A stretch of 47,105 nucleotides of DNA. Origin: Ichthyophthirius multifiliis. Lineage: Eukaryota; Ciliophora; Oligohymenophorea; Hymenostomatida. Numbering within the stretch: the first letter of the stretch is position 1; every line of letters begins with the position of its first letter. Below, piece by piece: positions 1 to 13,766 of this stretch. The position numbers and the translations under genes are program-made. The notes beneath the pieces were generated by a model. That model made no database searches. It was not told where the DNA came from and was given only the letters and a program-made list of their open reading frames with translations. Where the stretch lies: positions 1 to 47,105 of the forward strand of contig NW_004087689.1 in NCBI RefSeq assembly GCF_000220395.1. Direction: 5' to 3'.

Positions 1-1845
1 ATAATAAAAAAAATATATAATAGAAATATAATTTATATTTATATATTTATATTAATTAATATATATATATTAATTTTATGTAATTTAAAATTTTATTTAT
101 AAATATATTTTTATTTATTTAAATTATTGATTTCAATTATTATATTTTTTTTTATCATAATTTCAATATATTTATATATAATTTTTTTATTTTTTTATAT
201 ATTTTCATGACTTTTATATATTTGTAAAAATATAAATAATTATTTTTAAAAATTCTTTAAGAATTTAGCATTAAACATATAGTTTTTTATTTAAAATAAA
301 ATTTATATTTATTTCAAGAAAAAAAAATCAAATAGATTTTTAAAAATAAAGTTAATCAACATAAACAATATTTTTTAATATATAAAAATAATATAACTTT
401 TTAATTTTATTATTTTTAGGTTGTTTTTTAACTTCATTTTTTTAATCTCATTAGGTTAAAGTAATAGGTTTTATTGAATAATTAATAAAAAATATATAAT
501 TTATATAGAAAAAATCTTTATAAATATTAAAAAGACAAATAAATATAAAATTATATATAATTAAATCAAGGGAATCAGAATATATTATCATAGAAAATAA
601 AGTAAAAAAAAAAAGAAAATATTCTTATTATTTATAAAGTTATAATAATAATAAAAATACTACAATAATTAATTTAAAATAAATAATTAAAATAATTGAA
701 AAAAATAATTTAAATTGAAATAATGAAACTTTATTTACATAAAAATGGGAAAACATATTATAAAAAATAAAAAAATTATTAAAAAAAAAAATTAATGAAT
801 TTAATATAAAAATAATAAAAAAATAACAAAGATAATTTAAAGATTATTTAAAAAACTAAAAGATATTTATTTATTAAATATTTTTTTATTTATAAAAATA
901 AAAATAAATATATATATATTAATTTATTTTATTTATAAATAAAATTATATTTAATTTTATAATAAATAAAATATAATATAAGTATATTAATATAAATTAT
1001 ATTTTTATTTAATATTTATTGAAATAATTTATTCTATAATAATCTATACTGAAGATTTAAATATTTATTATTTAATAAACGAATTACACTACATAAGCTA
1101 TATAATAGCAACTAGACTAACAATAACAGCTTAATATTTTATATTTTATTTAATTTTTGTATTTTATAATTTTTATAAAATCATAAAAATATATTTTTAA
1201 ATGTCTCTGATATTTAAGAGTAAAAAAAACTAATTTATAAAGATTAAAAATAAAAATAAAAGAAATTATAATTATAATAATTTTTTATATATATATATTA
1301 TTTAAATTATAATAATAATTATAATATAAAAAATTCAATATTTAAAAGATATTAAATGTAAATAATATAAAATATATTTTTTTGTATAAGTTTTCTTTTA
1401 GTATAAGTTTACTTTTAGTATATTTTTTATTATAATTAAAATTAAATTAAATCAATATAAATTTTAATAAGATAATACAAAAACTATTTAAGAAATTATA
1501 TTAAAAATATTAAGCTATTCAAATTAATATAAATCAAATTTTATTTAAAATTTGAAACCAAATTTTTAAATTAATATTTATAAAAAAAATTACTTAAAAA
1601 TAATAAGTTTATAATTATATAGCTTGTAAATTTAATAAAAATAATAATTAAAATAGTTTTTAAAATTCTAATTTTTTATAATTATATATATTTATTTTAA
1701 TATTAATTATATCATAATTAAATAAAATAATAAAAATTTTCAAAAAATATTTTTATTTATAATTATAAATTTAATAAAGGAAATTTAATAAAGTTTTATT
1801 ATTTTTTTTAATATTATTCAAATTAATAAATTTTATAAAATATAT

Positions 1846-1893
<48 letters not shown>

Positions 1894-2296
1894 TTTAAAT
1901 ATATATTATAATTATAGAAAATTAAATAATCACTTTTCAAAATATTAACAAATAATATATTAATATTTATAAAAATATTATTTTATTTTAATTAAATAAT
2001 GTATTATATAAAATAAATTTATTATTAAATATTAATTCAAAACGATAATAATATTGAGCAACTTAAATATATATTTGATTTATAAAATTGAATTGAATTT
2101 TTTACTTTAAAAGATTATTATGTATTTTTAAATTAAAATGTATATAAATTCATACATTTTTTTTTTTAAAAAAAAATTAAAAATAAAATATATAAAAAAA
2201 AAAATTGTAATATTTATATATAAATAAAAAAATTCTTATATATAAATAATATATTATACTAAATAATATTCACATATACCTATTATTATTAAAAAT
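1..2296. other. AT-rich stretch, no gene recognised
   Basis: The sequence is almost pure A/T with short homopolymers. No frame holds a convincing protein under the ciliate code. A small island near 1040-1130 is less AT-rich and could be a short Q-rich exon, but it has no start, stop or neighbour to support it. Confidence 0.6.
1849..1889. repeat. TA dinucleotide microsatellite
   Basis: About 20 uninterrupted TA units lie in gene-free DNA. Similar tracts elsewhere in the window sit inside introns. Confidence 0.9.
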
Positions 2297-4542
2297 ATGA
2301 ATAACTAATAAGACCAAGAAGATGACAATCCATATAATTAAAATAATTTATATAATAAATATGATTATTATAATTAATAATAATAAAATATTTTTTCATT
2401 CAATAATTAAAGAAACTTATAAAAAATAAATTAAAGTTTTTAATAACAAAAAAATAAAGACAGTAGTTTTGATGATAGCAAGTATTATTAAATGCCAAAT
2501 CATTCAGAAAATAAAAAAAGCCCATTAAGTAATAATACATCAAGGGAAACTTATTAAAATAGAAATTAATCTTATTTATATTAATAATAATATCAATAAT
2601 AAAGTAATAATTCGCCCTAAATCGATTAAAATATAATACATGGAAATTATTAATATTAAAATATACATAAATTTGAAAATGATGAAGATAACTAAGAAAT
2701 ATAAAATAAAAGAAATACTTTTGCAGATTTTTAGAATGAATAAAATGAATATTAAATTAAATAATAATAATAATAATTATAATAAACAAAAGAAACAAAT
2801 GAGAATTTACAAAATATGAATTTTATTGATAATAATATGAGTTATGAATATAATAAAAAATAAATTACTAGAGTAATTTCATAATGTAGTTTTAGTAACA
2901 ATGATAATTTTAATAATAATAACGATTTTTAATAAGAAAATAATTCTCTTCAAAATGGGAATTTTAATTAGCATGCTTTCTTAATAAATATAATGAACTT
3001 TTATGAATTTCATTTAAACAAAATGAAAGAAATGATAATTTAGAAATAGGATGAATTAGAAAAAAAAATGAAATTTTGGATGATTTAATGAAATAATAGA
3101 AAATAATAAATTAAAAAAATTTCGAATTTCAGGAAATTTAAAATAAGCATTAAGCAGTTTTAGAAGAGCTGAAAATTTCGCGATAAAAAGAAATTAGAAT
3201 GGATTTGATTATAGAATAAAATAAAGAAAATTATGATATTTAAATTTAGGAATTAAAGGACAGTATTATTGGCATTTAAAGAGATAAATAACATTTTGAA
3301 TTAAAAAATAAAGAAATTTAGGCGAATTTTTAAAAGTAAATTGAAAAGTAATAATAAACTATTAATTAATTAAAAGAATAAATTGAAAATGAAAAACTAG
3401 AAAAAAACATACTTAAAGATAATTTATAGGATACTATTAAAGAATTAAAAGCTGATGTTAAAAAAAAAGATTAAAAAATTGTTGATTTATAGTCTTAAAT
3501 TGATTTTTAAATGAATAAACTCGTTAAAATGTAAATTTTTAATACATATTTATTTAAATTTTAAAAAATATTTTTATTTTAGTTAATAGGAAAATCAAGA
3601 TTTATCACCGACGAATATTCAAAATTAAACTTCTAAAATTATAAATAATAATAATAAAAATTATAATAATAATAACAATAATATAAATAGTAATAATATA
3701 AATAATAATAATATTTTAAATAAGAGTTATGATGATATTATGTTTAAATTAACTTTAAATAATTCAAATTAAGATTATATAAATAATAATAATAATGCAC
3801 GTATATAAAAAAAGTAAATATTAAATAAAAAAATATTATATTTTGATTTATTTTATATTATATTTTAGAAAATAAAATTTTTAACCAAATGAAGAAATAT
3901 AAAAAAAATAAAATTAATAATATTATAAAAATGTTAATTAAAATGAAAACAAACAAAATTAATATCAAGATAATGAAATAAATGAATATAATACAAATTA
4001 TTAGGAATTTTAATAATAATAATAAAAAACTAACAAAAATTATTATGAAGATATTTATTTAAATTACGATTAAAATAAAAGTGTTAATAAAAACATAAAT
4101 AATAATCATAATACTACTACTAATAATAATAAAAATAATAATAACATCTGTAATAGTAATAATAATAATAATATTAATAATAATAATAATATTACTAAAT
4201 TTAATAAATAATACTAAAATTAAACACCTAATAAATATTTATATAGTTTCTAATAATAATCACCTGTTAAACCAGAATTAATAGGTTAATAATAAAAGCA
4301 AATGGAATAAATTTTAGAAAAATTAAAATTAGATAAATAACTTGTAAATTTTTTTTAATTTTAAAATAAAAAATGTTTTGTATTTTAAATTTTTTTAGAT
4401 AGAAGCCTAAATGCTTAAATTTCCTACTCATTAAAGAAATGTATAATAAAGATTATTAAAACATAATTTAGAAAAATAATTAGACTAAATAGATAAAGAT
4501 ATATTAATATAAAGAAAAAGATTAAAATAATATTAAATCTGA
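2297..4542 (+). CDS. Q/N-rich coiled-coil protein, function unknown
   Basis: About 694 residues, starting at the first ATG of the frame (MNNQQDQEDD) and ending at TGA 4540-4542. The first 250 residues are N/Q/Y-rich and look disordered. Residues about 255-415 are a K/E/Q/L coiled coil (for example KELKADVKKKDQKI). Then come Asn runs, and a helical basic C-terminus with LKFPTHQRNVQQ and KQLDQIDKDI. Three introns fit: 3531-3582, 3814-3868 and 4344-4398, all starting GTAAAT and ending TTTAG or TTTTAG. The frame moves once, in the nine-A run 3060-3068. One more A there restores a single open frame and makes the exon total divisible by three. I do not recognise the family. The C-terminal helix suggests a centrosomal, basal-body or cytoskeletal partner, but that is only a guess from composition. 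Confidence 0.75.
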
Positions 4543-5440
4543 TAATTATATTTTTTTTATATAAAAATCTTATTTTTTGTAGCTATTTTTTTATTTTCAT
4601 TTTTTCTATCTATTAATTAATTATAATTTTTAAAATTAAAATTAAAATAAAATAATATCTAAAAAATTATATAATTAATATAATTTTTTATATTTTCTTT
4701 ATTAACTTTAATCCATAATTTTAAATAATTTTCCTTTAAAATAAAATAACATTAATTTAAATCTTATTTAAAAAAATTTGATATGAAATATTTTCTTATA
4801 TAATGAGTTTTTAGAGATAAATATGTTCATTATTGTATCTATGACGAAATATTAAAATTGTTGACAATAAAGACTTAAAGCCTGAAAAATATTATCCTTA
4901 ATATATAAAGTATTTGATAACAAAGCTGTCTTGAAGTAAATTATAATCCATGTCGATTATTTTAATTTATAATTTTTCCGTGAAAGAATTTTTCTAAAAT
5001 CACTTTTAATACATTTTTCTGTTAGATTAATGTTCAAATATTAAAAATATATTTTAACATAAGATATAAATGAAGAAAACATAGATAAAATATATTTATT
5101 ATACTTATATTGAAAATAAAAAAAATATTTTTTTAATATTTTATTTAATTATAAAATATAAATAAATTTTTAATATTTTATTTAATCAAAAAATAAAAAT
5201 AAATATGAATAAAATAATTATATTTAAAAATAAACTTTAAATTTTATTTATTAATAAAAAAAAATATTAAAAATAAAAAATAATTAATTTCTTTATTTGT
5301 AATTCATTAAAAAAGAAAATAAATATAAGAAAATAACTGTTTAATTATAAATTTTATTGTATGTCTTTAAATATATTTTAACTGTTAAATTATTATTATA
5401 TAAAAAAAGTAAACCGAAAAAATAAAAACTAAAATTCAGC
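4543..5440. other. Intergenic, with one possible coding fragment
   Basis: Mostly AT-rich spacer between two plus-strand genes. About 4780-5060 has a less biased composition. See the separate fragment entry at 4813-4934. Confidence 0.5.
4813..4934 (+). pseudogene. Possible small coding fragment, unknown
   Basis: A protein-like stretch reads RDKYVHYCIYDEILK and then, after one missing A near 4855, IVDNKDLKPEKYYPQY, ending at TGA 4932-4934. No start codon joins it cleanly. It may be the last exon of a small gene with unseen upstream exons, or a decayed remnant. I do not recognise it. Confidence 0.25.
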
Positions 5441-6130
5441 ATGCAATTTAAAAGAATTTTACAATAAAAAAAACATGATAAAGAATAAAATACACCCAAA
5501 GCAAATTAAAAAATTTTCAAAAGCTTTAGCATTAATGATTCATCATCTCCTATAAAACATTAAATTATTTTAAAAGAAACATAATAACTTATAATAATAG
5601 GAAAATATAAAAAAGCCTACAAATATATTAAGCATTACTTAAAATATACTAATTTAAATGATATTTAAATCCAATTAGAATATAAAAAATAAATTGTTCA
5701 TATTTACCTGAAGTTAATTAAGCATTACTTAAATAAAAATGATATTTTTAAAATAGTAAAAAAAGTTCCCAAAATATTAAAATTATCTTATTAAAATATT
5801 TAAATATGGTATAATATACTTGAAAATTATAATGCAAATTCTCCTAAGGAATCAAAAGAATAAAATTTAAAAGAACCTGAAAATTTTTCAGAAAAATTAT
5901 CAGATGATATAACAACATAAATAAAGAATCATAAATATTAAAGAGAATAATTTATGATTTATTTCTTAAAATTATAATATATATCATTTTTATATTATAA
6001 ATCTATAAATTAAGTAAATACGGCGATTTTATATTTACTTAAAGCTTAAAATTTAATAAACGATTTTTTAGAAATTCAACCATATTTAATGTGTACGGAT
6101 TTATATAGAATAAGTGCGTAAAATATTTAA

Positions 6131-6191
<61 letters not shown>

Positions 6192-7990
6192 TTAATATAT
6201 ATAAAAAAAAAGATCTATTTAATTAACTATAGCTAATATATATCTTGAATCAAATTTAATATAAAAAAGTTAAGAATTATACATGTAAGCATATACAAAT
6301 AGTTCTAAAAGTGTAATTTTATGGTTTTAAATTTTTCAATAATACACACTATAAGACATTCCTGTCAGAAATGAAATATAATGTGAATATTAAATTATCG
6401 AATTGATTTTTATATTAATAAATACCTGCTATTCATTTGAAATATCCAGAAATATTCCAAAATGTTTAGAAAGTATAAATTTGGTTTATTGGATTTCTGA
6501 AAATTTACTTTTATATGAAAGTTCATAAAGTATATAAGTTTTTGCAAGAAATCTTTATAAAATATTTAATTAAAATTATTCTCTATATAAAGATGAAATG
6601 AGGGAAATTTATATTATTGGAAAATAGATAATTGGGAAGATTTCCAAAGAGAAAAATAATAATTAAGAAGAAATTTAAAAAGATAAATTAAATAACTATT
6701 TATATGAAAAAGCAGAATGTTAAATGTTAAATTAAAGCCAGTTTATTTTTAAAAAATCACAAAATCAATTAGAAAATAGCTCTTTTTTGGCTGAATAAAC
6801 TACTTGGCTTTCCCAAAATATATCAAAAAGTTCTTTTTTTAAAAGTTTTTAGTATAAAAAAAAATTAGAGTCGAAAAGGCTTAATAAAAGTATTATTAAT
6901 AATAATAATACATCGATTTTAAAATAGAAAAAAAATAGAAGTTTTGGGCTATTTCAAAAAAAAGATATTATTTTAAAAAGTCCAAAAATAATTAATTCTT
7001 CTGAAAAAAAAAATTATTTTGATTAAATTTAATAATTAAAATATAAATATAGATTTTTAAGATAAGATGATGTTTTGTAAAATACTAAAAAATAAATTAA
7101 TTTGGACTTTTTTATGTAAAATATTATTAATTAGTCTCAATAAAATAAATAAAAACATCAAAATTTCCCTGTTATGTATATTAAATGTGATGAGACTTTA
7201 AAAGAAAGTTAATAAGATAAAAAAGAATAGAATTATATGTAATAGTTAATTGCTTTTAAAAGAAATAAAAATAATAAAATATAGAAATAAATTTAAAACT
7301 TTTCATAAATTAAATTTATGAATAAAATTAGAGCTAAAAGCGATTTTTATTTATCTTATAATAATTATAATAAGAAATAAAAATTTTATAAAACTAATGG
7401 AAATTCTATTAAATAAAATTTGTAAATTTATAATTAAGACTCTTAACTATTTAATATAAATTCTCAAGCGTAAGCCTATAATTTAAATAATTAAAGCTTT
7501 AATTAAAATAAAAAAGTTTATTAATAAAATTCTTATGCTATTTAAAAGAATGGAGATTTTATATAAAAGTAGAAAAAAATTTAAATAATTAAGATGATTT
7601 AAACGAAAATAAGTAAGAAAAAAATTAAGATGAATAGAATAATATAAAAAATATAATCTTATAAAATGAAACTGAAAAAAAATAAATAAATAAATAAATT
7701 TCAATTATAAAGAATATTGTGAGAAATGACTAAAAAAAATACTTAAATAAAAAAATAATTATTCTTTATATTATGAGAAGTTTTAAAATTAAATCTTGGC
7801 ATATAATGAACTTCATAAATCTATTACTTGTAAAAAAAAAGTATAAGATAAAGCGAATGAATTTAAAAACATGTATCATAGAAGCAGCAAATTAAATAGT
7901 TTTCTATTTGCTTACAATAAAAATATAAAAGATGCTAATTGGGCTAAATCGAAAAGGTATTCCCTGTAAATAATTTAAAAATAAGAATGA
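5441..7990 (+). CDS. TPR-like repeat protein, function unknown
   Basis: About 818 residues, starting MQFKRILQQKKHDKEQ and ending at TGA 7988-7990. Residues about 45-350 are a series of amphipathic helices of TPR type, for example KKAYKYIKHYLKYTNL and LTIANIYLESNLIQKSQELY. The rest is polar, Q/N/K-rich and probably disordered. One intron, 6118-6212, separates two TPR helices; it holds a long TA tract and ends in AAAAAAAAAG. The frame moves in two A-runs, 7573-7579 and 7749-7755. One extra A at each joins everything, including a compact C-terminus (KVQDKANEFKNMYHRS), and gives a length divisible by three. TPR proteins usually build complexes. The partner is unknown. Confidence 0.75.
6133..6176. 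repeat. TA microsatellite inside an intron
   Basis: About 22 AT units fill most of the 95-bp intron of the TPR-like gene. Confidence 0.9.
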
Positions 7991-8262
7991 TATTTAATGA
8001 AGTTTATATTTAATATTAAATTATTGAATTTTTTTGTTATATATAAATATGTATATATATTATTTTATATATATTTATATATATATATATTTATTTATAA
8101 ATTAATATTTATATATACTTTCTTATATAAATTCATATATAATTTATATTTTAAATATTTATTGTTATTTTTATAATTTAATTTAATATTATTAAATTTA
8201 CTATAATTTTTTATTAGTAATTACTAAAATTATTATTATTATTATTATTATTATTTTAATTA

Positions 8263-8317
<55 letters not shown>

Positions 8318-8533
8318 CATTTTATTTTTACATTTATAACATTTATTATTGTCGAGTTTTTTGTTTTTTTGAAAATTATATTTATTAATAATTTATTATA
8401 TTAAATAATTTTTTAAACATTGAATTACAATTTATTATATTTTGTTATTTCTTGTAATATAAAATTTATATTCCTATATTTATTTTATAAATAAATAATT
8501 ATAAATTAAAATCAAAAAAATTTTAATTCATTT
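7991..8533. other. Intergenic with an ATT-repeat tract
   Basis: AT-rich spacer between two plus-strand genes. An imperfect (ATT)n run of about 90 bp lies at 8230-8318. No gene is seen. Confidence 0.7.
8230..8318. repeat. Imperfect ATT trinucleotide repeat
   Basis: Two blocks of ATT units are separated by a short T-rich interruption about 220 bp upstream of the MORN gene. Confidence 0.85.
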
Positions 8534-10025
8534 ATGGGTAATTCTAATTGTAATTGTGTTTAAAGTAATTATATGGGCTAGTAAGAAATATCCGAAATAA
8601 TATTAGTCAATAAATAAAATACGTTTTAATAAAAGTCAATTATTAAATCCTAATTATTTTAAAATGAAAAATAATTATAAATATAAGTGTTACCATCATA
8701 ATCAACTACTAACATTCAATCAAACAATATCGAAATATAATCTATTAGTTAAAAAGATATAGATTTTATCACTAAAAACAATTAAGAATAGTAAATAAAT
8801 TCAGCATCAAATATAAATGAAAAATTATAATAATATATATCTTTAAAAAAAATTTTACAGATGACAATTATCCTATAGATTAGAATTTTTAAATTATTTA
8901 ATAATAATCATTAAATAATCCATTGCAAGTAATAAAACTGCCCAGAATATATATGAAAAGTGGGTCTTTTTACGAAGGTGAATGGAAAAACGGTTTCAGG
9001 CATGGAAAAGGTAAACATACATGGCCTGACGGAACATTTTATGAAGGAAATTGGGAATAAGATGAGGCATAAGGATTTGGAAAGATTATGCATTTTAAAG
9101 GCGATTTTTATGAAGGAGAATGGAAAGAAGATAAGGCAAATGGGAAAGGAACTTATTTGTCAAATAATTAAGGAATTAAATATATAGGGGAATGGGTAGA
9201 TGATTTATAGGATGGAAAAGGAATTATTTATTTTTAAAATGGAACATAATTTCAAGGCGTTTTTTAATAAGGATTTATTAGTGAAAAAGGAACTATTTTG
9301 TTCTATGATGGTAGTTCTTATTTAGGAGAATTTAAAGATAATCAGATTTCAGGGTATGGAGAATATAAATGGAAAGATGGGAAAATTTATAAGGGTTATT
9401 GGGAAAATAATAAAATAAATGGGAAGTAAAATTTATTTTTGTTTTTTGCTATTTTAATTATTAATGTATGTTTAGTGGAGAAATGATATGGCCGGATGGC
9501 AAAAAATATATAGGAGAATATTATAATAATATAAAAAATGGATACGGTATATTTGATTGGGGAAACGGAAAAAGATATGAAGGAAAATGGCTTAATGGAA
9601 AGTAGCATGGAAAGGGTTTAGTTTAATTATAATTTAAAATAAATTTTGGATATTAAAATATAAGAACTTTTATTTAATTTTTTTTTTTAAAAGGATTAAT
9701 TTTTTAAAAAGAAGTAAAAAAAGAAGGAATTTGGGAACATGGAATACGAATTATGTGGACTGATGAAGATAATTAAAAAAATTGGTTAATATTATTTATA
9801 TATCTATAATTTTTATTTATATAAAAATTATATTAATTATATTTAATATTAAATATAAATAAAATTTAGAGATAAAAATTTAAATGTAAATAGTATATTG
9901 ATTAAATTAATTTTGATGATAAAATAATATTTCAATTCTAGATAATATTTTTATTAAATATTATGGTTTTTAGGATAATAAATTATTTTTTAAGTTATAT
10001 TTATATGTATAAAGAATATATATGA
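8534..10025 (+). CDS. MORN-repeat protein with lipidation signal
   Basis: Starts MGNSNCNC, the classic N-myristoylation plus palmitoylation pattern, so membrane attachment is likely. A polar linker of about 125 residues precedes nine or ten MORN repeats ([45 protein letters not shown] and so on). MORN arrays bind membranes or act as cortical scaffolds. Introns at 9426-9475 and 9616-9693 both fall between repeats and restore the YxGxW spacing. The frame moves at the eight-A run 8845-8852; one more A joins the N-terminus to the repeats. After the last repeat ([12 protein letters not shown]) the frame stays open to TGA 10023-10025. A donor at about 9782 spliced to 9869 would instead create TGA at the junction, so the true end may be near 9785. 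Confidence 0.85.
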
Positions 10026-10477
10026 CTATTTTTAAATTTATTAAAAAAAATTAATTCACAATAAATATATGATAATATATAATTATTTATATATTTATAT
10101 ATATATATATTTAATTTTTATTTTATTTATTTTAATTTTTTATCATTAATTTTTAATTTTTTTTATTCTAATACAACTTTAATTATATAATATTTATCTT
10201 ATTTATCTTTTTTATTATATATCATTTTTAATGTTTAAAAAATCATTTTAGAATAATTTTTTTGTTAATTAATTATTATAATTTCATATAAATATATGAA
10301 TATCTACATTTTAAATAAATAAATAAAAAATTGTTTTAATTTTTAGTTTATAAAATATATATATTATTTACATATAATTTAATTTTTTTTTTAGTTTATT
10401 TTTTTAATTGTTAAATTAAAATAAAAAATCTTAAATAAAAAAATATTAAATATAATTAAAAATATAATATATTTATT
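10026..10477. other. Intergenic, nothing recognised
   Basis: AT-rich spacer between two genes on the same strand. It should hold the promoter of the fusion gene, but no specific site can be named. Confidence 0.7.
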
Positions 10478-13400
10478 ATGTAATTTCTTTAAAATTCATT
10501 TAATTCTATTGTTAAATAAATGAATTAGTTTGTTCCTTAATTTTAGTAAATAAAAAGTTATAATTTATAAATATTATTGTAAATAAAAGGAGTGAATAAG
10601 AAGAATAATTTTCATATCCAAATTTTGAAAAATACATATTGAATTCAACTCATAATTTCTAAGAATTATAAATAATTGTTCGTGATTAAAATTTAGATAC
10701 ACTAAATATAAGATTTAATGTTTGGAGGATGTTATTAGGTCTTTTAAAAGTTCATTCAGATGATGAAGTGAAAAAATAAGAAATAAAATAATAAAGATAA
10801 ATATATTAATAATTAAAAGAAAAATATTTAACAAGATAATAATCTTAATAAGACAGTAAAGTTATTTTTAATCCTTTAGCTAAGAATCAAAGCGGAGTAT
10901 TTTTTTCATTATATAAAAAATGAAAAAAATGTAAATTTTAAAATAAAAAAGAATCCTTGGAATAACTCTTTTGAAGACAATGAATTAAGAAATGAAATAA
11001 AAAAAGATATTGAAAGTACATTTTAAGATAAAGAAATATTTACATTATAAAAAACAAAAAATATTTTAACAAATATATTGTTTGTTTTTAGTAAAAAATA
11101 TCCAGAAACTTCTTACAAATAAGGTATGAATGAAATAGCAGGAATTTTTTTTATGATTTATTATCAAGAATCAAATTTTATAGAAAGTAATAAATACTAA
11201 AATCTTTAAATTTCAGAAAGATTAAAAGAAAATTCAGAATTTTTTTTAGATATTAATCAAATAGAGCCTGATATTTATATTATTTTTAGTAAAATGATGG
11301 AATTAGGACATATGGAAATGTTCAGAAATACAATTTCTTAATAACAATTAGAAAATAAAAAGAAACAACCTATATTGTAAAGAATAGGGAAAATTTAAGA
11401 TGTTTATTTAAAAATTATAGATTTACCTTTATTTAAACATATAAAATTATTAGATTTAGAGTTTTAAGTTTTTTAATTAAAATGGATTAAAGGAATTTTT
11501 TTAAGAGAATTTCAAATTAGACAATGTTTTATTATATGGGATAATATTTTTTTGGATAATTTTATTAGTAATTATAGTGAATTTTAATTATTTTTAATTG
11601 ATTGTATTTGTTTAGCAATATTGCATATATAAAGAGACGAATGTTTAATTTTATTATTTGTTTTTTTTTTTTTTAATTTTTTTTTTTTATAGTACTTTTG
11701 TTTGATAATTAAATTTAAATTGCACAAAAATTAGTTCAGTTTAAATTTGATAAAAATGATTTGAAAGATTTATTAGAAATCGCATATAAAATAAAAGGTA
11801 GACTTATATTTAATTATCTATTTTTTTATTCTTTTTTTATTTCTTTTAATTTATAGATATTTTATTAGACTAAAATGAAAATGGAAAATAATAAAATTAA
11901 TTTTAAAATCTAATTTAATTTTCGAATAAACTTTTTTGTATTTTTTACTTTTTATTTAATTTTTATTTAATAAAAAAGTAAAAAATTCACAATCAAACTT
12001 TAATTAAGATTAACCCAAATAATTAAATGATAATATTAATAATGAATAAAACCAAATTATTTTATAAACACTTGATTATAATACAGAAGAAATTAAATAA
12101 TATATATTAGTAAGTTAAAAAAATACATAAGTATTAAGAAAAATATTTGAAGATGATAGAGATTTTATATAAAATGGTGAAAAGCTGATTGGAACATATG
12201 ATAGTGAATAATAATTACCCCAAATACAAGAATTTAAACAAACACAAATAATTTTGACTAATTATTAAGTATTTAAATAAAAAGAAATAATATTCATATT
12301 AAAAAATAGTTATTTTTAAAACCTAATGATATAAACTATTACTAAAAATTTGTTTGTCGAAGAGATTATTAATCAATTCCTTTAGGATTTATAAATAAAA
12401 TAGAAAAATTAATGGATAAAAAATCTAATTATTATTATTTCCTTGATATATAATGTAAAGATGTAAGATAATATAGATTCCGCTTTTCATTAAAAAATTA
12501 TGATTAATTATAACAATTGTTTACTAATATAAATAATCTTGCTTTTCCCGAAGACATAAAAAAAACTTTTGCCTATATACATTTTTTAGATATATTAAAG
12601 TCATAAAAAATTACTTAGAATTAACCAAATTAATATTATGATATTGTAAAAGAATTCGAAAGATAAAATATAAAAGAATTAGTATAAAAAAAATAATTAA
12701 TAATATATTTTTATTTTTATTAAAAATAGCCTTATTTTAGATTTATTGATAATTCAAAAGGTCAAATATGTAAAACTTATCCATAAATACTTATCGTTCC
12801 TTAAAAAATAAATGACGAGACAGTAATAAAATGTTCCAATTTTCGTTCTAGAGAAAGACTTCCAGTCTTAACTTATATATTTAAAAAAAGGAAAAACTCC
12901 TAAAGTATAGCTTCTTTATGGAGATGTGCTTAATGTAAACCAGGAATAATAAACTAAAACAGATCAGAAGAAGATGAATATTTTTTATAATAAATAGGAA
13001 ATATTTCCTCAGAATATAAAAATTAATAAATTAAAAACAAAGTCTAAATTTACGATGCGAGACCCTATTTAAATGCTGTGGGTAATAAATTAGTAGGAAA
13101 AGGATATGAGAATCCATAATTTTATAAAAATTGTTAAATATAATTTTTAGAAATCCATAATATTCATAAAGTTAGGGAATCTTTTAAAAAAGTAATAAAT
13201 GCTATTTATGGAAATATGCATGATTTTTGGAAAGAAATTGATAAAAGTGAATGGCTTTTACATATTAGTTCTATTATTGAAGGATCAAAGAGAAATATCA
13301 GAATCTCTTTATAATGATGATCATGTAGTTGTGCATTGTTCAGATGGATGGGATAGAACTATTTAACTTTTATGTATTTCTTAATTATTATTAGAACCTT

Positions 13401-13686
13401 ACTATAGAACAATTGAAGGATTTATTTCCCTTATTGAAAAAGAATGGATTGGGTTCGGACATTAATTTGTTCTTAGGTATGGGCATGGTTCAAAAAATCA
13501 TTAAGATGAAAACAGGTCGCCTATATTTATTTAATTTCTTGATTGTGTACATTAGCTTTTGAAATAATATCCTCTTTCATTTTAATTTAATCAAAGGTTA
13601 TTGACTGATTTAGCATATCATTTATTTAGTTGTTTATATGGAAATTTTCTTAATAATTGTTATTAGGTATTTTGTTTAATTATTTA

Positions 13687-13766
<80 letters not shown>

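Noticed and set aside
8911-9608. Short frames on both strands in the MORN region
   Set aside because: They are antisense or out-of-frame shadows, or fragments, of the MORN-repeat gene.
11894-12190. A separate end for the TBC gene and a separate myotubularin gene
   Set aside because: Without the 41-bp intron the TBC frame would end at TGA near 12187, inside the GRAM domain of the next frame. No in-frame ATG exists for a stand-alone myotubularin. A fusion explains both.
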